From the NCBI GenBank assembly GCA_963782605.1, contig CAWAKK010000001.1:124001-188000 (forward strand): a stretch of 64,000 nucleotides of DNA, read 5' to 3'. Positions 32,659-41,165 of the stretch are shown one piece after another. The notes beneath the pieces were generated by a model. The model was not told where the DNA came from. It saw only the letters and a program-made list of their open reading frames with translations, and searched no databases. The stretch comes from JBDTSW01 sp963782605 (lineage in GTDB: Bacteria; Actinomycetota; Thermoleophilia; Solirubrobacterales; 70-9). Made by a program: the position numbers and the translations under genes. Each line of letters begins with the position of its first letter. The first letter of the stretch is position 1.

Positions 32659-33840
32659 TCACCCGGTCGTGGTCGTTGCCGGCTCGAGCTCAGGCTCGTA
32701 CCAGCTGAGCGCGTACTCCGGCTGGTCGAGCTCGGCCGCAAGCGAGCTCAGGCGCAGTGGCTTGAAGGTGTCCCACATCACCGCCAGCTCCTCGGTGCGC
32801 GTCGCACCCAGCGAGGCCTCCACGAGCCCCGGCTGCGGGCCGTGCGGGAGGCCGGAGGGGTGGAGCGTGATCATGCCGACGTCCACTCCCTTGCGCGAGC
32901 CGAACTGACCGTCCACGTAGTAGATCGCCTCCTCCGACTGCACGTTCGAGTGGTGATAGGGCAGCGCGATCGCCTGGGGGTCGTAGTCGAGCTCGCGCGG
33001 GCAGAACGAGCAGATCACGAAGTTCTGCCCCTGGAATGTCTGATGAACGGGCGGCGGCATGTGAATGCGCCCGGTGATCGGCTCGAAGTCGTCGGTGTTG
33101 AACGTGTACGGATAGACGTACCCGTCCCAGCCGACGACGTCGAACGGGTGGTAGTCGAGCAGATAGTCCTGGTAGCCGTTGCGAACGCGAACGGTCAGCT
33201 CGAACTCGCCCCGCTCGCGATGGGTCTGCAGCTCCGTCGGCGGGTGGAAGTCGCGCTGGCTGAACGGCGCGTGCTCGAGCAGCTGCCCGTAACGGTTGCG
33301 ATAGCGGTTCGGCGTCTCGATCTCGCCGGGGGTAAAGAAGCAGAGCCAGACCTGGTCGCCCGGGTCGGGCTGCATGCGGTAGGTGGTGCCGCGGGGGATG
33401 ACGACGTAGTCGTGGGGCCGGTAGGGAACATCGCCGAAGATCGTCTCGACCGTGCCGGTGCCGTGGTGGATGAAGAGGACCTCGTCGCCCTCACCGTTGC
33501 GGTAGAAGCCATCGCGCTCATCGGTCGGCTTGCAGATCGAGACCTCGATGTCGTTGTTCCACTGGAGCAGGCGCCGGCCATGGAGCCAATCGCCGCCCGC
33601 CTCGACGGGGTTGGTGTCGGTGAGGCGGTGGACGTGGGTGTCCGGGATCCACTCGTCGCGCTCGATCGGCTGAAAGTCGCCGACCTCCTTGACGCGGCAG
33701 GGAGACCACAGGTGGTAGAGAATCGACTCATTGCCCGAGAAGCCCTCGAAGCCGATGACCTCCTCGGTGAGGAGCGTGCCGTTCTCGCGAAACTGAACGT
33801 GGCGCTTGGCCGGGACGTTGCCGAGGGTCGCGTATCGCAT
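32659..33840 (-). CDS. hmgA: Homogentisate 1,2-dioxygenase
   Basis: 393 residues. The cupin-type HmgA signatures include GDEVLFIHHGTGTVET, PHDYVVIPRGTTYRM, GRIHMPPPVHQTFQG, ALPYHHSN and TLHPSGLPHGPQPG, which supply the iron ligands. It opens the homogentisate ring to maleylacetoacetate. Its ATG overlaps the hppD stop (ATGA), so it is translationally coupled. It lacks the N-terminal extension of eukaryotic HGDs. Confidence 0.94.
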   Translation of the reverse strand: MRYATLGNVPAKRHVQFRENGTLLTEEVIGFEGFSGNESILYHLWSPCRVKEVGDFQPIERDEWIPDTHVHRLTDTNPVEAGGDWLHGRRLLQWNNDIEVSICKPTDERDGFYRNGEGDEVLFIHHGTGTVETIFGDVPYRPHDYVVIPRGTTYRMQPDPGDQVWLCFFTPGEIETPNRYRNRYGQLLEHAPFSQRDFHPPTELQTHRERGEFELTVRVRNGYQDYLLDYHPFDVVGWDGYVYPYTFNTDDFEPITGRIHMPPPVHQTFQGQNFVICSFCPRELDYDPQAIALPYHHSNVQSEEAIYYVDGQFGSRKGVDVGMITLHPSGLPHGPQPGLVEASLGATRTEELAVMWDTFKPLRLSSLAAELDQPEYALSWYEPELEPATTTTG

Positions 33841-35012
33841 CAGAGGTTTCCTCTCCTGTCCTGCTCGCGCTCGATCGCTTCGAAGAGCGCCTTGAAGTTG
33901 CCGGCGCCAAAGCCGGTGGCGCCATGGCGCTCGATGATCTCGAAGAACACTGTGGGGCGGTCGCCGATGGGCTTGGTGAAGATCTGCAGCAGGTAGCCCT
34001 CGTCGTCGTGGTCGACGAGGATGCCCTGGGCGCGCAGGTCGGCGAGCTGATCGGCCACCTCGGGAACCCGCTCCGGAACCTCGTCGTAGTAGGCGTCCGG
34101 GATCTCGAGGAAGCCGACGCCGCGGTCGCGAAGCTCGGCCACCGTCGCGACGATGTCCCGGGTGGCGACAGCGATGTGCTGGGCGCCAGGGCCCTCGTAG
34201 AACTCGAGGTACTCGTCGATCTGCGACTTGCGCAGGCCCTCGGCGGGCTCGTTGATGGGGAACTTGATTCGTCCGTTGCCGCTCGCGACGACCTTGGACA
34301 TGAGGGCCGAGTACTCCGTGGAGATGGCCTCGTCGGAGAAATGGATCATCTCCACCATCCCGAAGACCTGCTCGTAGAAGCCCACCCACTCCTCCATCTG
34401 GCCGAGCGCGACGTTGCCGACGATGTGGTCGATCCCAAGCAGCAGGTCGTCGTCGGGTGAACCGGATGTCAGGGTCGCGAGCCCGTAGCCGGGGAGGAAG
34501 GGGCCGTCGTAGTTGGAGCGGTCGATGAAGGTGTGAACCGTCTCGCCGTAGGTGGCGATCGTCGACCGGCGAACGGTGCCGCGCTCGTCGCTCAGGTCGT
34601 TGGGGGGCTCGATGCCCGTGGCCCCACGCTCGATCGCCCGGGCATGCGCGTAGTCGACGTCGGGCACCGACAGGGCGATCACCTTGACGCCGTCGCCGTG
34701 CGTGGCGTGGTGGCGAGCGATCTCGGTGTCCCCACGAAGCGAGCCGGTGACCACCAGACGAATGCGTCCCTGTTCGAGGACGTGGGAGGTGCGGTCGCGG
34801 GCGCCGGTCTCGAGGCCCGAGTAGGCGACAGGGCGAAAGCCGAACGCATGCCGCAGGAAGTGAGCCGCCTGGGCGGCGTTTCCGACGTAGAACTCGACGT
34901 GGTCGATGCCGTTTAGGGGCATCGGGTCCGCCTCGGCCTGGCCAGCGGAGGCCGTCCGGACTGCGGATGACTCCTGCGGCGGGACGGGCTTGGTGGCGCT
35001 TGGGGCTGCCAT
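33840..35012 (-). CDS. hppD: 4-Hydroxyphenylpyruvate dioxygenase
   Basis: 390 residues, two VOC modules. The 2-His-1-Glu iron site is His196 (GIDHIVGNV), His279 (AQHIAVAT) and Glu358 (VFFEIIER), numbered from ATG 35012. FIDRSNYDGPFLPGY and FTKPIGDRPTVFFEII are HPPD signatures. It makes homogentisate from 4-hydroxyphenylpyruvate. First gene of the operon; ATG 35012 has GAGGAG upstream. A divergent Lrp/AsnC gene about 90 bases away is the probable regulator. Confidence 0.94.
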   Translation of the reverse strand: MAAPSATKPVPPQESSAVRTASAGQAEADPMPLNGIDHVEFYVGNAAQAAHFLRHAFGFRPVAYSGLETGARDRTSHVLEQGRIRLVVTGSLRGDTEIARHHATHGDGVKVIALSVPDVDYAHARAIERGATGIEPPNDLSDERGTVRRSTIATYGETVHTFIDRSNYDGPFLPGYGLATLTSGSPDDDLLLGIDHIVGNVALGQMEEWVGFYEQVFGMVEMIHFSDEAISTEYSALMSKVVASGNGRIKFPINEPAEGLRKSQIDEYLEFYEGPGAQHIAVATRDIVATVAELRDRGVGFLEIPDAYYDEVPERVPEVADQLADLRAQGILVDHDDEGYLLQIFTKPIGDRPTVFFEIIERHGATGFGAGNFKALFEAIEREQDRRGNL

Positions 35013-35077
35013 CACTCTCCTCGATCCGGGTACCCCTTTATGATTCCCTAGTCAAGGCGGCTTTACAAGCGCTATCC

Positions 35078-35087
35078 GTTGCGCAAC
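35078..35087. promoter_or_regulatory. Palindrome GTTGCGCAAC, candidate Lrp/AsnC operator
   Basis: A perfect 10-bp palindrome in the 88-base gap between hppD (minus) and the AsnC-type regulator gene (plus), ending 13 bases before its GTG. Lrp/AsnC proteins bind palindromic sites in shared promoter regions and often repress themselves. The placement fits, but only one copy is present. Confidence 0.4.
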
Positions 35088-35100
35088 CAAGGTGAATACC

Positions 35101-35544
35101 GTGGATCTGGACAGCATTGACCAGCAAATCGTTGCGTTGCTGCGTGAGAGCGCCCGCAGGTCGTTTCAGGACATCGGCTCGCGCGTCTCGCTGAGCGCCC
35201 CGGCGGTCAAGCGCCGCGTAGACCGGCTGGAGGAGGCGGGTGTGATCCGCGGCTACTCCGCGGTCCTCGATCACGCCGCGCTCGGGTGGGCAACTCACGC
35301 CGTCGTGTTCCTCTACTGCGAGGGAACGATGCCGGCGAGCGAGATCCTGGCCGCCGCCGGCCGCCATCCCGAGGTGGCCGCGGCCCATACGATCGCCGGC
35401 GAGGCGAGCGCGATCCTCCACGTCCACGCTCGGGACACCGAGCACCTCGAGCAGGCGCTGGAGCGGATCCGCGACGCGCCGGGGATCACGCGAACGCAGA
35501 CGCAGGTGGTGCTCTCGACGCTGTTCGAACGTCCGGTGGAGTAG
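35101..35544 (+). CDS. Lrp/AsnC-family transcriptional regulator
   Basis: 147 residues. An N-terminal HTH (LDSIDQQIVALLRESARRSF, SAPAVKRRVDRLEEAGVIRG) is followed by the RAM ligand-binding domain with VAAAHTIAGEASAILHV. GTG 35101 is preferred over GTG 35092, because AAGGTG lies at proper distance and the protein then starts as the family does. Divergent to hppD-hmgA-phhA, so I infer control of tyrosine catabolism with an aromatic amino acid as ligand, as known for HpdR-like regulators. Confidence 0.88.
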   Translation: MDLDSIDQQIVALLRESARRSFQDIGSRVSLSAPAVKRRVDRLEEAGVIRGYSAVLDHAALGWATHAVVFLYCEGTMPASEILAAAGRHPEVAAAHTIAGEASAILHVHARDTEHLEQALERIRDAPGITRTQTQVVLSTLFERPVE

Positions 35545-35561
35545 GGCTGCAGGCGGATCGC

Positions 35562-36413
35562 TCAGACGATCGGCGTCTCGAGCCTCCCCAGCCCCTCCGC
35601 CTCGATCGCGACCACGTCGCCCGGCTCGAGCCATCGATCTCCATCGAGCGGCCCCAGCTCGAGCAGGCAGCCGCGGTTGAGCGTGCCCGAGCCCAGCACG
35701 TCGCCGGGCCGCAGGCGGGTATCGCGAGCCGCGTGGGCGATGAGCTCCGGCCAGCTCCAGTGCTGTTCTGACGCGTTCGTTCGAGTGATCTCCTCGCCGT
35801 TCACCGAGGCCGTGGCCTCCACGTGAAGGCGGCCGTCCTCGTAGGGCAGCTCGTCGGGCGTGACGAGCCAGGGGCCCAGCGAGACCGCGAAGTCCTTGCC
35901 CTTCGCCGGGCCCAGCCCGACGGTCATCTCCTCCCGCTGGACGTCCCGTGCGCTCCAGTCGTTAAGCAGCGTGAAGCCCGCGATCTCTCCACCGGCGCCG
36001 ATCACGGCGGCGATCTCGAGCTCGAGGTCGAGCATCTTGGTCGCCCCCGGCCGGCGCACCTCCTGACCCGGTCCGTGGATCGAAGCGGGGTTCGAGAAGT
36101 AGAAGGCGGGCGCGGCGTACCACGCCGGCGGCACCTCTCCCCCGCGCCGGCGCCATCCGGCGTTCACGTGCCCCTCGAAGGCGTAGAAGTCCCGGACGCT
36201 CGGCGGGTCGGGGACGGGCGCAAGGAGCTCAACCCCTGCGAGCTCAACTCCATCGCCGTGGCGCGTCTCCGCCGAGGGGTGGGAATGCGCCTCGCCATGG
36301 CCTTCGCCGCGCAGCCATTCGGTCATCGTCGTCGCCTCGAGCCGAATGACGTCGGTCCCCTCCACCCTGCCGACGCCCTCGGCGTCCTCGCTGCGGAACG
36401 TGACCAGCCTCAT
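35562..36413 (-). CDS. Fumarylacetoacetate hydrolase-family protein
   Basis: 283 residues. FAH-fold marks are DFYAFEGHVNAGWRRRG, the acidic metal site LDLELEIAAVIG, NDWSARDVQREEM and a C-terminal GDVLGSGTLNRG. The last step of homogentisate degradation cleaves fumarylacetoacetate, and the position beside the hppD operon supports this. The start is ATG 36413 with GGGAGG upstream. No maleylacetoacetate isomerase gene is seen here. Other FAH-family reactions (e.g. acylpyruvate hydrolysis) remain possible. Confidence 0.84.
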   Translation of the reverse strand: MRLVTFRSEDAEGVGRVEGTDVIRLEATTMTEWLRGEGHGEAHSHPSAETRHGDGVELAGVELLAPVPDPPSVRDFYAFEGHVNAGWRRRGGEVPPAWYAAPAFYFSNPASIHGPGQEVRRPGATKMLDLELEIAAVIGAGGEIAGFTLLNDWSARDVQREEMTVGLGPAKGKDFAVSLGPWLVTPDELPYEDGRLHVEATASVNGEEITRTNASEQHWSWPELIAHAARDTRLRPGDVLGSGTLNRGCLLELGPLDGDRWLEPGDVVAIEAEGLGRLETPIV

Positions 36414-36471
36414 CGCTCGCATCCTCCCACGGCGCCGCGTGACGGGCACGACCCGTGCGAGCATCCTTCGC

Positions 36472-36954
36472 ATGCCCAGGTTGGCGACGATCGGCGTCTA
36501 CGGCTTCAACGCGGACACCTTCCTCGACGCCCTGCGGGGAGCCGACGTCCGGCTCCTTCTCGACGTCCGCCAGCGCCGTGGCGTGCGTGGAAGCGAGTAC
36601 GCCTGGGCGAACTCAAAGCGCCTTCAGGCAGCCCTCGCAGAAGCGGGCATCGGCTATGAGCATCATCAGGAGCTGGCACCGACCACCGAGATGCGCCGGC
36701 TTCAGTACGCGGAGGACGACCGGCGTGGCGTGGGCAAGCGCTCGCGCGAGGTCCTCGCCGACGCGTTTCGCGAGCGGTATGAGGCCGAGATCCTCCGGGC
36801 GGTCGACCTGGGCCTGCTCGTCGAGGCACTGCCCGCCGAAGGCACCTCTGCCCTTCTCTGCGTTGAACGGAACCCTGATGCCTGCCATCGCTCCCTGATC
36901 GCCGAGCGGCTCGAAGCCGAGCGGGAAGTGGAGGTCAGACACTTGCGCCCCTGA
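36472..36954 (+). CDS. DUF488-domain protein
   Basis: 160 residues with the DUF488 marks TIGVYGFNADTFLDAL, LLLDVRQRRGVRG (D-x-R) and LLCVERNPDACHRSLIAERL, a C-x2-[CD]-H-R motif. The family is widespread, structurally related to rhodanese-like/nuclease-fold proteins, and biochemically undefined. ATG 36472 begins the conserved core. Divergent from the FAH gene. Confidence 0.8.
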   Translation: MPRLATIGVYGFNADTFLDALRGADVRLLLDVRQRRGVRGSEYAWANSKRLQAALAEAGIGYEHHQELAPTTEMRRLQYAEDDRRGVGKRSREVLADAFRERYEAEILRAVDLGLLVEALPAEGTSALLCVERNPDACHRSLIAERLEAEREVEVRHLRP

Positions 36955-36964
36955 CCGGGCGCGC

Positions 36965-38551
36965 TCAGATCTGCAGCCGCGAGTCCTCGTGGTCGAGCTC
37001 GCGCTCGATGCGGCGCATCACCTCGTCGTTGATCTTGCCGGCGTCGCGCAGCTCGATCAGGTGCGCGCGTTGGGCATCGAGCAGCTCGCGGACCAGATAC
37101 TGGTAGGCCTCCGAGCGCTCCTCGTACCCGACGGAGTCGCCATCCTCGTCGCTGAAGCGCGCCCGGTAGCGCTCCAGCCGGTAGCGGTAGGCGCCCCGCA
37201 CGCGCTCCGCCGTGTCGTCGCGCACCCAGTCCTCCTCGGCGAGCTCGTCGATCCGTGCGAGCGCGACCTCGGCGACTCGCAGCCGCGCCTTCGACTCCTC
37301 TCGGTCGGCGGTCGCGTCGAGGTCGTCTACCCCCAGCAGCTTGATCAGCGGCGGCAGGCTGAGGCCCTGGATCAGAAGGGTCGCGAGGATCACGGAGAAG
37401 GCCAGGAAGATGATCGTCTCCCGCTCGGGGAAAGGGTCTCCCCCATCGATCGTGAGCGGCAGTGCCAGCGCCGCCGCTAGGGAGACGGCCCCCCGCATCC
37501 CGGTCCATGCCACGAGCAGGATGTGTTGCCATGGCGGGTAGGGGTCGCGCTCGCGAATACTCCGAAAGAGCATGCGCGGCAGATACGTGAACGGAAAGAC
37601 CCACACGATCCTGATCACCATCACCGCAGCCGCGATCAGGGCGCCATCCGCGATCAGGTCCGCGAGGGCCGGACCCTCGACGCCGTCGAGGATCGCCGGG
37701 AGCTGCAGGCCCACGAGCACGAACAGGGCAGAGTTCAAGAGGAAGACCACGATCTCCCAGACCGCGTCGCCCTGGATCCTGGTCGTGGGGGTGGTGAGCT
37801 GCGACGTGAGGCGACCCATGTAGATGCCGACCGTGACTGCCGCGAGCACGCCCGACACGCCGATCGCCTCTGCGGGCAGGTAGGCGAAGTAGGCGGTGAA
37901 GAGCGCGATGGTGACCTCGACCGGCGGGTTGTCGAGGCGGCGCCGCAGCGCCGCAACCAACGCGCCGATCCCGATCCCGAGAGCGATGCCGCCGGCGGCG
38001 GTGACGACGAACTCGCCGCTCGCCTCGAGCAGGCTGAAGCTGCCCGTCACGACGGCCGCCACCGCGAACTTGTAGGCGACGAGCGCGGTCCCGTCGTTGA
38101 TCAGCGCCTCGCCCTCCACGATCGTGACGATGCGTGGAGGGACGCTGAGCCGGCGGGCGATGGCAGTCGCGGCGACCGGATCGGTCGGCGAGACGATCGC
38201 GCCGAGCACGAACGACTCAGCCCATCCGAACCCCAGCACCGCGTGAGCGACGATAGCGACCCCGAGCATCGTTGCCAGGACGAGTCCGATCGCCAGCAGC
38301 GAGATCGGCCGCACGTTGCGGCGCAGCTCTCGCAGGGGCGTGAAGAAGGCCGCGGCGTAAAGCAGCGGCGGGAGGATCACGAGCAGCACGAGCTCGGGCT
38401 CGAGCTCGACTTCGGGCAGGCCAGGCGTCAATCCGAGCGCGAGCCCGCCGACGACGAGCAGGATCGGGTATGGCACCCGGAAGAACTGCGCCGCGACCAG
38501 CAGAAGCACGACCGCAGCCAAGATCAGGGTGAGGGCGACCTCGACGTGCAT
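36965..38551 (-). CDS. Na+/H+ antiporter, CPA1 (NhaP) family
   Basis: 528 residues with about twelve membrane helices. The core antiport signature is GAIVSPTDPVAATAIARRL (Asp in helix 5/6), followed by IVEGEALINDGTALVAY and, later, GMRGAVSLAAALALP, all CPA1-typical. A cytoplasmic C-terminal helical tail of about 120 residues follows and may be regulatory. It exchanges Na+ or K+ for protons. Stop is 11 bases from the convergent DUF488 gene. Confidence 0.9.
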   Translation of the reverse strand: MHVEVALTLILAAVVLLLVAAQFFRVPYPILLVVGGLALGLTPGLPEVELEPELVLLVILPPLLYAAAFFTPLRELRRNVRPISLLAIGLVLATMLGVAIVAHAVLGFGWAESFVLGAIVSPTDPVAATAIARRLSVPPRIVTIVEGEALINDGTALVAYKFAVAAVVTGSFSLLEASGEFVVTAAGGIALGIGIGALVAALRRRLDNPPVEVTIALFTAYFAYLPAEAIGVSGVLAAVTVGIYMGRLTSQLTTPTTRIQGDAVWEIVVFLLNSALFVLVGLQLPAILDGVEGPALADLIADGALIAAAVMVIRIVWVFPFTYLPRMLFRSIRERDPYPPWQHILLVAWTGMRGAVSLAAALALPLTIDGGDPFPERETIIFLAFSVILATLLIQGLSLPPLIKLLGVDDLDATADREESKARLRVAEVALARIDELAEEDWVRDDTAERVRGAYRYRLERYRARFSDEDGDSVGYEERSEAYQYLVRELLDAQRAHLIELRDAGKINDEVMRRIERELDHEDSRLQI

Positions 38552-38598
38552 ACGGTTGTTTTAGCCGAGGCGCCCGGCGACCCGGGCGACTCAGCCGT

Positions 38599-39747
38599 TC
38601 AGCGCAGGTAGATCGGGTTCGAGAGGATCCAGGGGCAGTGGGTGCCGCGGTGGTCGAGGTGGACCTCAACCCGGTAGACGCCCACCTCGCCGGCATCGTG
38701 CTCGAGCGCAGCCCCGTCCGCCGAGGCGACTTCGATGCCGTCTCGAAGCAGGCGAATTCGGCCCTGTCGCGGTGTGCTTACGCGCAGCGTCCAGCCATTG
38801 GCCGGATGCTCCGTGCCCATCATTGCCACCGAGTCGTCCGACTCGGCCCAGAAGCGAAACCCGCGGCCGTCGGCGATCCCGTCGACCGAGAGATATGACC
38901 GGCCCTCGCGCAGCGCTTCGTACGTGGCCGCAAGATCGGTGGCGCCGTCACCGCTGGGAGCCTGGTCGAGCAGAACGCAGGTGGAGAGGAGGCCGAAGTA
39001 CTTCTCGTTGGGCATCGGGGAGTAGAGCCTGCCCTTGATCCGAAAGCCGTGCTGGTGGGCGTCCAGGCCACCGATCGCCGCGACCCGCCTTGTGGCGCAG
39101 AGCCGATCCCACGTTGCGAGGTGGTGCGCGGGCGGGCCATCAAGAGCCCGCTCCGGATGCCGCATGTAGCGGATGGCATCCCGGGGGCTGCGCCAGCGCT
39201 CGGCGCAATCGGTGGTGAGGCTCCACAGCTCAACGCCAACGATCCCCTCGTCGTCGAGCCCGGCCCAGTCGTGCGGACGGCCGCCCACCCGGTCCTGGAG
39301 GCGATACCGAGCGGCCATGGTCGAGCCCTGCGACCAGGGGTGGGCGGCAAACCCAAACCCGCCTGCGGCGACCACCGCAGCGGGGATCTCCGCCTCCTCG
39401 AGGTTGAGGTGATCGATCTCGCGGTCGAGGTCAAAAGCGAGGTAGTGACCCCGCTTGGGCGAGACCTCGACGCCGACGCCCAAGAGCACATCTCCGTGCC
39501 AGCCCTCGTAGCCGTCGTCGCGAGCGCCGAGCGTGTCGTGGTCGGTGAGCAGTAGCGCATCACGCCCGCAGGCACGCGTTGACTCCACGAGCTCCTCCAC
39601 GGAGGCCGTGCCATCGGAGTAGGTCGAGTGCACATGAATCACGCAGGAGATGTCATGCAGCTCTGGCGGCGACGGCGTGCGTGCCGGGGCACTCGCCGTC
39701 TCGGAGACGACGTCTGGTGTGGCGAGGGCGCTTTGCGGTTCCATCAT
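38599..39747 (-). CDS. PHP-domain metal-dependent phosphoesterase-like protein
   Basis: 382 residues. PHP motifs: HVHSTYSDG (about 37-45), LLTDHDTLG, a His in GFAAHPWSQG and GGLDAHQHG. These give the trinuclear metal site of PHP phosphoesterases. A C-terminal beta domain (about 300-382) with RIRLLRDGIEVASADG resembles an Ig-like add-on. The start overlaps the pgsA stop, so it is co-transcribed with phospholipid synthesis; the substrate is unknown. Confidence 0.83.
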   Translation of the reverse strand: MMEPQSALATPDVVSETASAPARTPSPPELHDISCVIHVHSTYSDGTASVEELVESTRACGRDALLLTDHDTLGARDDGYEGWHGDVLLGVGVEVSPKRGHYLAFDLDREIDHLNLEEAEIPAAVVAAGGFGFAAHPWSQGSTMAARYRLQDRVGGRPHDWAGLDDEGIVGVELWSLTTDCAERWRSPRDAIRYMRHPERALDGPPAHHLATWDRLCATRRVAAIGGLDAHQHGFRIKGRLYSPMPNEKYFGLLSTCVLLDQAPSGDGATDLAATYEALREGRSYLSVDGIADGRGFRFWAESDDSVAMMGTEHPANGWTLRVSTPRQGRIRLLRDGIEVASADGAALEHDAGEVGVYRVEVHLDHRGTHCPWILSNPIYLR

Positions 39748-40292
39748 GCGAGGGGCGCGGCCGACGCAGCCCGCGAGGCGGGGGCGCGCCGGCTGCCGAG
39801 GTAGTTGGCGGCGTAGACGATGCCGGACATGATCGTAATCGTGGTCGTCGCCGCGACCAGCGCTCCCACCCAGGCCGTGTCTGGAGCCACGACGATCAGG
39901 ACGACGACGGTGATCGTCTGCAGGGCGGTCTTCGCCTTGCCCAGCCGGTTGGCGCTGATGATGAGCCCCTCCCGGCGAGCGGCGAGGCGCAGGCCGCTCA
40001 CCGCAACCTCGCGCGCGAGGATCAGTCCGACGATCCAGGCGTCGATCCGATCGATGGCGGCAAGACAGACGAACGCGGCCCCGATCAGAAGCTTGTCGGC
40101 CACCGGATCCATCAGCTTGCCGAAATCGGTGACGAGACCGCGCGAGCGGGCCAGATAGCCATCCAACGCATCGGTGGCCATCGCCGCCACGAACACGGCG
40201 AGCGCAGCGCCCCAGGCGTCCATGTCCAAAAGGACCACAAGCAGGGGCGTGAGCAGCACGCGGCTAATCGTCAGGAGGTTCGGCAGGTTCAT
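39744..40292 (-). CDS. pgsA: CDP-diacylglycerol-glycerol-3-phosphate 3-phosphatidyltransferase
   Basis: 182 residues, five to six membrane helices. The CDP-alcohol phosphatidyltransferase motif D-G-x2-A-R-x8-G-x3-D-x3-D is present as DGYLARSRGLVTDFGKLMDP. It makes phosphatidylglycerol phosphate. It is divergent from cdsA, which supplies its CDP-diacylglycerol substrate, with a gap of about 40 bases. The call rests on the start MNLPNLLTISRVLL and the neighbour; other CDP-alcohol transferases are less likely. Confidence 0.88.
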   Translation of the reverse strand: MNLPNLLTISRVLLTPLLVVLLDMDAWGAALAVFVAAMATDALDGYLARSRGLVTDFGKLMDPVADKLLIGAAFVCLAAIDRIDAWIVGLILAREVAVSGLRLAARREGLIISANRLGKAKTALQTITVVVLIVVAPDTAWVGALVAATTTITIMSGIVYAANYLGSRRAPASRAASAAPLA

Positions 40293-40333
40293 GCGGACGC
40301 CTCTGATCCTGCCGTGCCGATAGCGTCGGCGTC

Positions 40334-41165
40334 GTGGAGGAGCGCAGGGGCACCCGCGAACGGCGAGAGCGCCTCGGCGACTTGCCGGCGCGGATCGCGA
40401 TCGCGGTGCCCGCGCTGGCTGTTGCGATCGTCGCGACGCTGCTGGGCGGGTGGCCGTTCGCGGCCTTCCTTGCCGTCGCGGCGGGGCTCGCCACAGCCGA
40501 GGGTATGCGCCTCATGTCGGCGTCGGGACCTGTCGTGGTCGTTGCCTGCGCCGCCGCTGGAGCGCTGCCTCTCGTTGCTGTTGCGGAGGGCAGGGCCGCG
40601 CTCGTCCCGGCCCTGGTCGCGGGCAGCGCACTCGTGTTCTTCGCCGCGACGCGCGCTGCCGACGGGCAGCGCGCACGCGTGGCCGCCGCCGGCGTCCTCT
40701 GCGCAGTCTGGATCGGGGGAGGCCTCGCTCACGGCGTCATGCTTCGCGAGTTGCCTCATGGGGTCACGCTCGTGATCGCGGTGCTGCTTGGCACGTTCGG
40801 CGGCGATACCGCCGCCCACATCGGCGGCACTCTCCTGGGACGGCGGCAGCTCGCCCCGCGGATCTCCCCCGGCAAGACTGTCGAGGGGCTCCTGCTCGGA
40901 ATCGCCTTCGCAACGGTCGCAGTGACCGTTCTCGGCCTCATTCTCGACGAGCCGTGGCTGCCAACCCGGGAGGCGCTGGTCCTGGGCTTCGCCGTTGGCG
41001 TTGCGGCCCCGCTCGGCGACCTCTGGGAGTCTGCGGTCAAGCGAGACGCGCAGGTCGAAGGACTCCGGCGCCCTGCTGGGACCGCACGGAGGCATGCTCG
41101 ATCGCGTCGACGCGGTGCTGTTCACGGCGCCGGCGGGGTTCTACGTGGCACTGGCGCTCCTCTGA
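40334..41165 (+). pseudogene. cdsA: Phosphatidate cytidylyltransferase gene with one-base frameshift
   Basis: From GTG 40334 the frame encodes several membrane helices, TFGGDTAAHIGGTLLGRR and PGKTVEGLLLG, the CdsA signature region, up to LWESAVKRDAQV. At about 41054-41058 an extra base shifts the frame. The correct C-terminus KDSGALLGPHGGMLDRVDAV and FTAPAGFYVALALL follows in the next frame, ending at TGA 41165. Length mod 3 fits one inserted base. CdsA makes CDP-diacylglycerol and is normally essential, so a sequence error is the best explanation. It overlaps the convergent PAP2 gene by 25 bases. Confidence 0.8.

Noticed and set aside
32842..33996. Plus-strand open frame of 384 codons opposite hmgA
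   Set aside because: Antisense of a clear homogentisate dioxygenase; no domain and no ribosome-binding site.
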